Of a stretch of 8,020 nt of DNA, positions 1 to 6,071 are shown piece by piece; position 1 is the stretch's first letter; each line of letters opens with the position of its first letter. Under the pieces are notes generated by a model. That model did no database searches. It saw nothing but the letters and a program-made list of their open reading frames with translations, and was not told where the DNA came from. The stretch covers positions 1 through 8,020 of the forward strand of contig CALLKA010000159.1 in the NCBI GenBank assembly GCA_938008665.1, in the 5' to 3' direction. The translations under genes were made by a program, and so were the position numbers. Source of the DNA: an uncultured Bacteroidota bacterium (GTDB taxonomy: Bacteria; Bacteroidota; Bacteroidia; Chitinophagales; Chitinophagaceae).

Positions 1-372
1 CAACTGTCCCATTTTTTTAACAATAAAAGTATATAACTGATTAAATTGCAAAAATCTGGGTATAAATTTTGGTTTAATTACAAAAACATAAACCACATAT
101 AATAACATAATGCTGCCCATAACAATAGATAAATTTTCCTGGACACCGTACAATGGCAACTGACTGCCAAATAAACCAAATATAATTCCCAATAAAGTAT
201 AGCTCGAAATTTTGCCTGCGTGATAGAGTAAAATAGATTGCCATTTTTGAAAATTAGTTTGCTGCGAAATAGGTAACGCCATCACTAATGGGCCGCACAT
301 AGCAATACAATGAACACTTCCAATAAGTCCCATAAAAAAGCCAATCTCAAATATGGTGTTTAACGACATCAT
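1..372 (-). CDS. TauE/SafE-family (COG2836-like) membrane protein, C-terminus cut by the window edge
   Basis: The reading frame is open from an ATG at 372 to the left edge, giving the first 124 residues; the rest lies outside. Seen: a first membrane segment with the signature G-S-V-H-C-x3-C-G-P-L (His21, Cys22, Cys26), then Y-H-A-G-K-I-S-S-Y-T-L-L-G (residues 50-62), then hydrophobic stretches at about 58-74 and 80-99. This pattern fits the 'sulfite exporter TauE/SafE' / UreH-like transmembrane family, whose members often sit beside ccoGHIS genes. The substrate is unknown. The His/Cys cluster and the neighbours make a link to copper or thiol handling during oxidase assembly plausible, but that is inference. 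It starts 9 bp after the ccoH stop, so it is probably the distal gene of the same transcript. A second ATG directly follows (369), so the start is uncertain by one codon. No Shine-Dalgarno sequence is seen. Confidence 0.85.
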   Translation of the reverse strand, partial: MMSLNTIFEIGFFMGLIGSVHCIAMCGPLVMALPISQQTNFQKWQSILLYHAGKISSYTLLGIIFGLFGSQLPLYGVQENLSIVMGSIMLLYVVYVFVIKPKFIPRFLQFNQLYTFIVKKMGQL

Positions 373-381
373 TATTTTTGC

Positions 382-819
382 TTATAGCAATATTTTTTTT
401 TCAAAATAATAATTTACTCCTCTATTCTGTACCGTTAATTTTAAAGTATAATTTCCTTTCATTGTTGTTAATAGCTCCAAATCAAACTCCCCATTATTCG
501 ACTTAAATTTTTTTTTCAAATCCCCCTTCTCGTCTGCAATACAATACAAATGAACCTCCCCCTTGGTCTCCGATTGCTGGAAAATGGGTGGCAATGTGAT
601 GTGTAAAAAACTTCCTCTCACTACCAAACCCAAGTCTATGCCTAATTCAGATGCATGCTTTGTTGCATTAATTACTTCCTGGTATTTTAATTCAGCACCA
701 TAATAGTCTTGCTGAACCAAATCAAATTTTTGCTGCGATGATTTAAAGACAAGCAATAATATGCCGCCAACAAAAACCAAATACACAATCAATATTTTAT
801 ATCCCCAATTAAATTTCAT
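382..819 (-). CDS. ccoH: CcoH/FixH-family cbb3 oxidase assembly protein
   Basis: This 145-residue protein has one N-terminal membrane anchor (about residues 8-25) followed by a soluble domain, expected outside the cytoplasmic membrane. The segment after the anchor contains D-L-V-x2-D-Y-Y-x2-E-L-K-Y-Q (33-47), typical of Bacteroidota FixH proteins, and the rest is beta-rich. Family members are needed for stable assembly of cbb3 oxidase, where CcoH contacts the oxidase subunits. The gene begins 11 bp after the ccoG stop and ends 9 bp before the TauE/SafE gene, which is in the same frame; the two are separated by one TAA and three sense codons. It contains two runs of nine A residues in the coding strand (508-516 and 393-401). 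Sequence conservation in this family is low, so the assignment rests partly on its place directly after ccoG. Confidence 0.9.
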   Translation of the reverse strand: MKFNWGYKILIVYLVFVGGILLLVFKSSQQKFDLVQQDYYGAELKYQEVINATKHASELGIDLGLVVRGSFLHITLPPIFQQSETKGEVHLYCIADEKGDLKKKFKSNNGEFDLELLTTMKGNYTLKLTVQNRGVNYYFEKKILL

Positions 820-830
820 GATTATATTTT

Positions 831-2261
831 TTAAATTGATGGTCCCAAAAAAATTGCAGTTAAAACATCCATTTTTTTACCATTTTCATAAATACCAATC
901 TTAACTTTTGTTTTTCTCGTCTTTAATTGTTCATTTTTTAATGTGATAAAAAAACTGGTTTGAAAATAGGATTCCTTTGGAACGTCAACCACCCCTACTT
1001 GATTAATTTCACCTTTGATATTCTCCAATTTTAAGTCCAAATGAATATTTTTTCTTGTTTTATTGACCAATTTTATATTATATAGATTACTGATCCTATT
1101 ATCTGCTAGTAACTGATAGGTTTGTCCCGGCGTTCTTAAAATTCTTGCTGCAACATCAGCTCTAGTAATCAATAACACCCCTAAAAATATTAATAACAAA
1201 CTCAAAACAAGGGTATACAATTTTAACCTCCAGGTGTAAGTCATTTGCTCCTTTGAAGCTATCCCATTTTCTGAGGCATATCTTATTAAACCTTTGGGTT
1301 TATTGACGTGATCCATGATTTCATCACAAGCATCAATACAAGCTGTACAATTGACACACTCTAACTGTGTTCCATTTCGAATATCAATTCCAGTGGGACA
1401 TACACGAACACAAGCATGACAGTTGACACAATCACCTTTATCATTCGTTTTGTCTGACAATTTACTTCGCGGCTCTCCTCTAACATAATCATAGGCTACT
1501 AAAATCGAGTTTCGATCCAACAATACCCCCTGCAATCGACCATAAGGACATACGATGATACAAGCTTGCTCTCTAAACCAATAATACACAAAGAAAAAAA
1601 CCAAGGTAAAAATGACCAAAGCACTAAAAGTGCCAAAGTGAACAAAAATTCCTTCTTTAATTAATACACCAACTTCATCAATACCAATGATATAACCTAA
1701 AAAGAAATTAGCAATTAAAAATGATAATGAAAAGAAAACAAAAATTTTAGTTACCCTTTTTACCACCTTTTCTGTATTCCAAGGCATCGCTTTCAGCTTT
1801 TTTTGTTGATTCGCATCACCGTCAATAAAATATTCTATTTTCCGAAATACCATTTCCATAAAAATGGTTTGCGGGCAAGCCCAACCACAAAATATTCTAC
1901 CAAACGCAACTGTAAAAAGAATCACAAAAACAATAAACGTCAATAAGCCAATAGCAAAAATGAAAAAATCCTGCGGCCAAAATATTTTACTAAAAAATAT
2001 GAATTTCCGCTCCAACACATTAAACAAGAACACCGGCTCTCCTTCTACCTTAATGAATGGTAATGTGAAGAATAAAATCAAGTAAAAATAACTAAAATAG
2101 GATCTTAAATTATACAACTTTCCTCCAGGCTTTTGTGGATTTACATAATTTCTGTTTCCTTCCTTGCTTATCGTAGAAACAGCATCTCTAAAAGTTTGAT
2201 CTAATGACTGTTTCTTATAATTTGCAATACTTTCTGAATCCTTATTACTGTTTTGTATCAT
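831..2261 (-). CDS. ccoG: CcoG/FixG/RdxA-type iron-sulfur membrane protein for cbb3 oxidase maturation
   Basis: This 476-residue polytopic protein has membrane segments at about 54-70, 98-119, 171-193, 208-228 and 345-365. Cysteine motifs seen are C-G-W-A-C-P (125-130) and A-C-I-I-V-C-P (233-239), as in NapH-like proteins, plus a double ferredoxin-type [4Fe-4S] domain: Cys278/281/284/288 (followed by Pro) and Cys302/305/308/312. The C-terminal part, about 375-476, is the beta-rich domain usual for FixG. Known role of the family: CcoG is a membrane cupric reductase that supplies Cu(I) for the CuB site of cbb3 oxidase. All eight ferredoxin cysteines are present, so the protein looks intact, and its length is usual. 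Its ATG follows the ccoP stop directly (TAA-ATG with no gap), which suggests translational coupling. ccoH begins 11 bp downstream. Confidence 0.97.
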   Translation of the reverse strand: MIQNSNKDSESIANYKKQSLDQTFRDAVSTISKEGNRNYVNPQKPGGKLYNLRSYFSYFYLILFFTLPFIKVEGEPVFLFNVLERKFIFFSKIFWPQDFFIFAIGLLTFIVFVILFTVAFGRIFCGWACPQTIFMEMVFRKIEYFIDGDANQQKKLKAMPWNTEKVVKRVTKIFVFFSLSFLIANFFLGYIIGIDEVGVLIKEGIFVHFGTFSALVIFTLVFFFVYYWFREQACIIVCPYGRLQGVLLDRNSILVAYDYVRGEPRSKLSDKTNDKGDCVNCHACVRVCPTGIDIRNGTQLECVNCTACIDACDEIMDHVNKPKGLIRYASENGIASKEQMTYTWRLKLYTLVLSLLLIFLGVLLITRADVAARILRTPGQTYQLLADNRISNLYNIKLVNKTRKNIHLDLKLENIKGEINQVGVVDVPKESYFQTSFFITLKNEQLKTRKTKVKIGIYENGKKMDVLTAIFLGPSI

Positions 2262-3413
2262 TTATTTTTTTGTTACAGTACTGTCTACAGGGGCAGCTAC
2301 CTCTTTATATAAATCCCCTTGTGGTGCTTTGGGATTTGGCGGATTGGTCCCTTTTAAACTTCTAATATAGCTTGCCAATTGTTGCATTTGCACAGGGGAA
2401 TAAGTGGTTTGCCATGACTGCATACCCTTGTCTGGGAAACCATATTTGATAGTTTTAAAAATAGCCTTTATACTGCCTCCATGAATCCAATATTCATCTG
2501 TTAAATTAGGTCCTACTAATCCCTGCCCTTCCGCCAAATGACAAGGCACACAGGTTTTAGCGAAAATTTCTTTGCCTGCTGCATTTCCTGCCGCATCCAA
2601 ATCCGTTACCGAATTTTCATCTACATTTTCCTTTGCAGATGCCAAGTAAGCCTCGGTTTCATTCTTTGCATTGATCATTTCTGTATTATACTCTTCCGTT
2701 GGATTCATTCCGGTATGCCATACTTCAAATTTTAACATATAAAACACTGCAACTACAATAGTAATATAAAAACCATATTTCCACCAAGGTGGTAATGCAT
2801 TGTCCAATTCCTTAATTCCATCATAGTCATGATCCAACAACATATCGGCTTCTTTTTCTAATGGAACTGCCTTTGTAAAAAATTGTTTATCTAATTTGTG
2901 CCATGTTTTGAGCAACCAGGAATCAGTTTGCACTTTACCAGCAACGATTATTTTTTCTTTTGGATGAATTGCCCTAAAAACATTTCTAATAAATAAAACG
3001 AGTAAAAAAACGATTACTAATTCCAATAATATGACCGATGCCATTGTCCAAAAAGTATTGTAAGATAAGCCCCCATAAAAATCGGCAGTAACTACTTTTG
3101 TACTATCAGTTATCACCGAAGTAGCTTGTGCTAATAAAGTATTTGAAAATAAAGATCCCATAACGACTACAAAAATCATCACTGCTTTAGATGCACCTTG
3201 TTTTGAAATTTCTACTGCCTTTTTTGAAACCATCATTAATACTTGGGCTAAAATCCAAACCACAACCACCAATATTATAGCGACCGTAATCATCAGCCCT
3301 TCCATGTAATTAGTAGTGGTCGGCTTTGGAACTATTGTATTTGTTTGCGCTATTGATGCTTCTGAAACCAAGCTAGCCAATAACAAAAGAAATTTATTTT
3401 TATTTTTTAACAT
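2262..3413 (-). CDS. ccoP: cbb3 oxidase subunit III (CcoP), mono-haem type with extended N-terminus
   Basis: This 383-residue diheme-family subunit carries only one haem c site. Order: a signal-like hydrophobic start (7-22), a membrane segment (37-62), a second hydrophobic segment ending in L-L-A-Q-A (78-96), a membrane segment (119-146), and then the CcoP N-terminal domain (about 190-233) with D-H-D-Y-D-G-I-K-E-L-D-N-x-L-P-P-W-W and its membrane helix (213-230). The cytochrome c domain (about 275-355) has C-V-P-C-H (288-292) and a likely Met331 axial ligand in G-M-Q-S-W. Proteobacterial CcoP normally has two CxxCH sites. CcoP accepts electrons from the cytochrome c donor and passes them to CcoO/CcoN; the haem domain should be periplasmic. 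It starts 24 bp after the ccoQ stop. The N-terminal 115 residues are unlike classical CcoP, so the start codon is less certain than the frame. Confidence 0.95.
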   Translation of the reverse strand: MLKNKNKFLLLLASLVSEASIAQTNTIVPKPTTTNYMEGLMITVAIILVVVVWILAQVLMMVSKKAVEISKQGASKAVMIFVVVMGSLFSNTLLAQATSVITDSTKVVTADFYGGLSYNTFWTMASVILLELVIVFLLVLFIRNVFRAIHPKEKIIVAGKVQTDSWLLKTWHKLDKQFFTKAVPLEKEADMLLDHDYDGIKELDNALPPWWKYGFYITIVVAVFYMLKFEVWHTGMNPTEEYNTEMINAKNETEAYLASAKENVDENSVTDLDAAGNAAGKEIFAKTCVPCHLAEGQGLVGPNLTDEYWIHGGSIKAIFKTIKYGFPDKGMQSWQTTYSPVQMQQLASYIRSLKGTNPPNPKAPQGDLYKEVAAPVDSTVTKK

Positions 3414-3437
3414 AAAAAATGTTTTTAGATTATTTTA

Positions 3438-3605
3438 TTATTGTTCTAATGGTAAATTTTTAATTTTATCTACCTGCTTCTTGTCTAGCACTTTTACATA
3501 CCATAAAACACCCACAAAAAACGCAACAAACACCAACAATGAAAAAAGCGGGTATATATTCTGATCCTGCATTGTTTCGGTATACTTCTTTATAAAACTG
3601 TACAT
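3438..3605 (-). CDS. ccoQ: CcoQ-like small cbb3 oxidase subunit
   Basis: This 55-codon reading frame (start M-Y-S-F-I-K-K-Y, end N-L-P-L-E-Q) has a tandem stop, TAATAA. It has one membrane helix at about residues 19-37, followed by a basic tail rich in lysine (D-K-K-Q-V-D-K-I-K). Size, single helix, charged C-terminus and position between ccoNO and ccoP all match CcoQ/FixQ, a small subunit that helps stabilise the cbb3 complex. It lies 19 bp after the ccoNO stop and 24 bp before ccoP. Primary sequence similarity in this family is always weak, so context carries much of the assignment. Met12 is a possible shorter start, but the first ATG leaves the more usual operon spacing. Confidence 0.85.
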   Translation of the reverse strand: MYSFIKKYTETMQDQNIYPLFSLLVFVAFFVGVLWYVKVLDKKQVDKIKNLPLEQ

Positions 3606-3624
3606 GATGATTAATTTATATTGT

Positions 3625-5742
3625 TTATTTTTTTGTAATGTCTGTTCCTAATCTTTGCAAATAAGCGATTAACGCAATAATCTCTTTATTAGGAGCAACT
3701 TTGATGCCTTCTTTTTGTAAATCATCTGAAATAAATTTGGCTTGTAACATTAAATCTGCATTGGCTTTGTTTGCATAGTTAGCTTCATAAGGAACTCCTA
3801 ATGTTCGCATCGCATTAATTTTCAGTGGCGTTGATGCGGTATCTATATTATCATCAATTAAAAATGAATAAGATGGCATCACTGAACCAGTTGAGATTGC
3901 ACCGGGTTCTTCCAAGTGATTATAATGCCAAGTATTTGATTTTTTCAAATTGCCAACACCTTCCCTTGCCAAATCTGGACCGGTTCGCTTACTACCCCAT
4001 TGGAATGGATGATCGTATACAAACTCTCCAGCTTTACTATATTCACCATAACGTTCCGTTTCACTTCTAAAAGGACGAATCATTTGTGAGTGACAGGTAT
4101 AACAACCTTCTCTGGTGTAAATATCTCTTCCTTGCAACTCTAATGGCGTATAAGGTTTTACACTTGAAATAGTTGGGATATTTGATTTTACTAAAAATGT
4201 AGGCACTAATTCAACTAAACCGCCAATTAAAATCACAACTAAGGATAATAACAAAAATGGCGTAGGCTTTCGCTCAATCCAACGATGCCAATGCTCTCCA
4301 TCATGCTTTTTATAGGTTTTTTCCAAAGCAGGTGCTTCTGCAGCTTCATTTGCTTCTAAAGTACCTTTACTCATTGTTTTAAAGAAATTAACCATACCTA
4401 TAATTGCACCCGTTAAATACAATATGCCCCCGATTGCCCTCATTGCATAAAATGGTGCCATATAGGTTACGGTTTCTAAAAATTGATATTTTAATTGACC
4501 ACTTGGTGTGAATTGCTTCCACATGGAAACCTGTTGCCAACCTGCCCAATACATGGGTATTGCATAAAATAATATACCCAATGTTGCCAACCAAAAATGA
4601 ATATTGGCTAATTTCTTTGAATATAATTCTGTTTTGTAAATTCTTGGCAATAACCAATAGATGATTCCAAAAGTAAGCATCCCGTTCCAACCCAATCCAC
4701 CAATGTGCACATGCGCAATAATCCAATCGGAAAAATGTGCTACTGCATTAATATTTTTCAAGGACAACATCGGTCCTTCAAAAGTGGACATACCATATGC
4801 AGTAACTGCAACCACCATAAATTTCAAAATCACATCTTCCCTTACTTTATCCCAAGCCCCACGTAATGTAAGTAGCCCATTGATCATACCACCCCAACTT
4901 GGAAATATCAACATAAAACTAAAAACGATACCTAAGCTTTGCGCCCAATTAGGTAAAGCAGTGTATAACAAATGGTGTGGCCCTGCCCAGATATATAAAA
5001 AGATCAACGCCCAAAAGTGGATGATAGATAATTTATAAGAAAACACTGGCCTGTTCGCGGCTTTAGGTAAAAAATAATACATCAACCCTAAAAATGGCGT
5101 CGTTAGGAAAAAAGCAACCGCATTATGACCATACCACCATTGTACTAAAGCATCTTGCACACCTGCATACCAACTATAACTTTTAAATAAGGTAACTGGT
5201 AATTCAAATGAGTTTACTAAATGTAATACTGCAACCGTAACAAATGTGGCGATGTAAAACCAAACTGCAACATATAAATGACGCTCTCTTCTTTTTATTA
5301 TGGTCGCAAACATATTAAATCCAAACACCACCCATATTAATGTAATCGCAATATCGATGGGCCATTCTAATTCTGCATATTCTTTTGCAGTAGAAAGTCC
5401 CAAAGGCAATGTAATTGCTGCAGCAACAATAATTAATTGCCACCCCCAAAAATGTATCTTACTTAATACATCACTAAACATCCTCGCTTTTAATAAGCGC
5501 TGTAATGAATAATACACCCCCATAAACATGGCATTTCCAACAAAGGCAAAAATGACCGCATTCGTATGCAATGGTCTGATGCGTCCAAAATTGAAATACG
5601 GTTGTAAGTTTAATATTGTGGGATAAACCAACTGCAATGCTACCCATAATCCCACCGTCATTCCTACAACACCCCAGATGATCGTGGCAATAGCAAAATT
5701 CCTTACTGTTTTATTGTCATATTGAAAACTTTCTACTTGCAT
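3625..5742 (-). CDS. ccoNO: Fused cbb3 oxidase subunits I and II (CcoN-CcoO)
   Basis: This 705-residue fusion has a CcoN part (about 1-460), a hydrophilic linker (about 460-490) and a CcoO part (about 491-705). CcoN reduces O2 to water and pumps protons. By alignment with the known CcoN structure, the likely ligands are His59 and His346 for haem b, His344 for haem b3, and His206/His256/His257 for CuB, with Tyr250 as the cross-linked tyrosine and Glu322 in F-E-G-P. All are present, so the enzyme looks active. CcoO has a membrane anchor (about 495-515), a haem c site C-Y-T-C-H (547-551) and a likely axial Met622 in V-M-P-S-Y. In proteobacteria these are two genes; one I/II polypeptide is usual in Bacteroidota. 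The frame is continuous across the junction with no sign of assembly error. It starts 67 bp after ccoS and is followed by ccoQ. Confidence 0.98.
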   Translation of the reverse strand: MQVESFQYDNKTVRNFAIATIIWGVVGMTVGLWVALQLVYPTILNLQPYFNFGRIRPLHTNAVIFAFVGNAMFMGVYYSLQRLLKARMFSDVLSKIHFWGWQLIIVAAAITLPLGLSTAKEYAELEWPIDIAITLIWVVFGFNMFATIIKRRERHLYVAVWFYIATFVTVAVLHLVNSFELPVTLFKSYSWYAGVQDALVQWWYGHNAVAFFLTTPFLGLMYYFLPKAANRPVFSYKLSIIHFWALIFLYIWAGPHHLLYTALPNWAQSLGIVFSFMLIFPSWGGMINGLLTLRGAWDKVREDVILKFMVVAVTAYGMSTFEGPMLSLKNINAVAHFSDWIIAHVHIGGLGWNGMLTFGIIYWLLPRIYKTELYSKKLANIHFWLATLGILFYAIPMYWAGWQQVSMWKQFTPSGQLKYQFLETVTYMAPFYAMRAIGGILYLTGAIIGMVNFFKTMSKGTLEANEAAEAPALEKTYKKHDGEHWHRWIERKPTPFLLLSLVVILIGGLVELVPTFLVKSNIPTISSVKPYTPLELQGRDIYTREGCYTCHSQMIRPFRSETERYGEYSKAGEFVYDHPFQWGSKRTGPDLAREGVGNLKKSNTWHYNHLEEPGAISTGSVMPSYSFLIDDNIDTASTPLKINAMRTLGVPYEANYANKANADLMLQAKFISDDLQKEGIKVAPNKEIIALIAYLQRLGTDITKK

Positions 5743-5809
5743 AAGGTTAATTTAAATGGTTAATGATGATCAAGCTTTAATTATTATTTAGGTAAATGAT
5801 TATTTATGT

Positions 5810-5989
5810 TTACTTCTTTTTTTTAATGACCCTATTTGCCGTCAATTTGACTTCAGTATCAAAAAGTATTCGAACAGAAGGTGTATAATCGTCTTCCATT
5901 TGCCCCGTTTTCACAGACCATAAAAAAGCAATTAAAAAGCCGCCTGCTACTACAACACTTACAATGATTAATAATACAATAACACCCAT
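5810..5989 (-). CDS. ccoS: CcoS-type cbb3 oxidase assembly protein
   Basis: This 59-codon frame begins M-G-V-I-V-L-L and ends in a lysine-rich tail (I-K-K-K-K). It has one N-terminal membrane helix (about 3-24) followed by F-L-W-S-V-K-T-G-Q-M-E-D-D (22-34) and R-I-L-F-D (40-44). These match the CcoS family pattern of a W-x-V/A-x-x-G-Q-(F/M)-x-D segment and a following ILFD. CcoS is required for incorporation of haem and CuB cofactors into CcoN. It lies 78 bp downstream of ccoI and 67 bp upstream of ccoNO. The FNR-like sites and -7 element in the upstream gap suggest it is the first gene of a transcription unit ccoS-NO-QPGH. No Shine-Dalgarno sequence is seen. The tail is encoded by a run of eight A residues (5817-5824). 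Confidence 0.93.
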   Translation of the reverse strand: MGVIVLLIIVSVVVAGGFLIAFLWSVKTGQMEDDYTPSVRILFDTEVKLTANRVIKKKK

Positions 5990-6005
5990 GAAAATATATT
6001 TGAGA

Positions 6006-6013
6006 CAAATCTA
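6006..6013 (-). promoter_or_regulatory. Bacteroidota-type -7 promoter element for ccoS
   Basis: The minus-strand sequence TAGATTTG matches all six fixed bases of the TAnnTTTG -7 consensus used by the primary sigma factor of Bacteroidota. It lies 16 bp upstream of the ccoS start codon and predicts a start point near 6000-6002. A partial -33 match (TTAG) is present at the usual distance, which would fit a promoter needing an activator. Confidence 0.5.
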
Positions 6014-6035
6014 GCGGGAATGTTCATTTTTCCTA

Positions 6036-6049
6036 ATGACATAGGTCAA
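6036..6049 (-). promoter_or_regulatory. Putative FNR/CRP-family site, proximal
   Basis: The minus-strand sequence TTGACCTATGTCAT has a perfect TGAC-N4-GTCA dyad and resembles the FNR-type consensus TTGAT-N4-ATCAA. Its centre (6042.5) is about 40-42 bp upstream of the start point predicted from the TAGATTTG element, the usual position for class II activation by FNR-family regulators. The regulator itself is not in the window. Confidence 0.45.
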
Positions 6050-6057
6050 AGCAAAAT

Positions 6058-6071
6058 ATGATATATATCAG
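6058..6071 (-). promoter_or_regulatory. Putative FNR/CRP-family site, distal, overlapping the ccoI stop
   Basis: The perfect 12-bp palindrome TGATATATATCA (6059-6070) matches the TGAT-N4-ATCA core of the FNR consensus; the outermost bases do not match. Its centre (6064.5) is 22 bp, about two helical turns, from the proximal site, so a bound protein would lie on the same DNA face. The palindrome includes the ccoI TGA stop. Being very AT-rich, it could be chance. Confidence 0.35.

Larger units (their letters stand above)
5990..6067 (-). promoter_or_regulatory. ccoI-ccoS intergenic regulatory region
   Basis: This 78-bp non-coding gap is the only one in the window with clear regulatory-looking structure. 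In transcription order it holds an FNR-like dyad overlapping the ccoI stop, a second FNR-like dyad, a TAGATTTG element matching the Bacteroidota -7 consensus TAnnTTTG, and a short AT-rich leader before the ccoS ATG. A weak -33-like TTAG (6036-6033) lies 19 bp upstream of the -7 element. No hairpin with a U tract was seen after ccoI, so readthrough from ccoI is not excluded. That it acts as a promoter is inference from motif spacing. Confidence 0.5.

Noticed and set aside
3316..3564. 82-codon plus-strand open frame across ccoQ and the ccoP start
   Set aside because: Antisense to ccoQ and the ccoP start, low-complexity composition and no supporting motif.
4388..4726. 112-codon minus-strand open frame in another frame within ccoNO
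   Set aside because: Overlaps the conserved haem-ligand region of CcoN in a shifted frame; no domain features. Shadow frame.
4661..5038. 125-codon open frame on the plus strand inside ccoNO
   Set aside because: It lies wholly antisense to highly conserved CcoN sequence, and its translation shows no recognisable domain; a shadow of the real gene.
5760..5773. A third FNR-like sequence (minus strand TTGATCATCATTAA) upstream of ccoNO
   Set aside because: One arm matches only partly and the centre is about 24 bp from the ccoNO start codon, too close for activation from a normal promoter; no TAnnTTTG element lies in the right place. Probably chance in AT-rich DNA.
5743..5809. Possible terminator or promoter in the ccoS-ccoNO gap
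   Set aside because: Only a short direct repeat (GGTTAAT at 5745 and 5758, plus strand) and AT-rich sequence are visible; no stable stem-loop with a U tract and no -7 consensus match.
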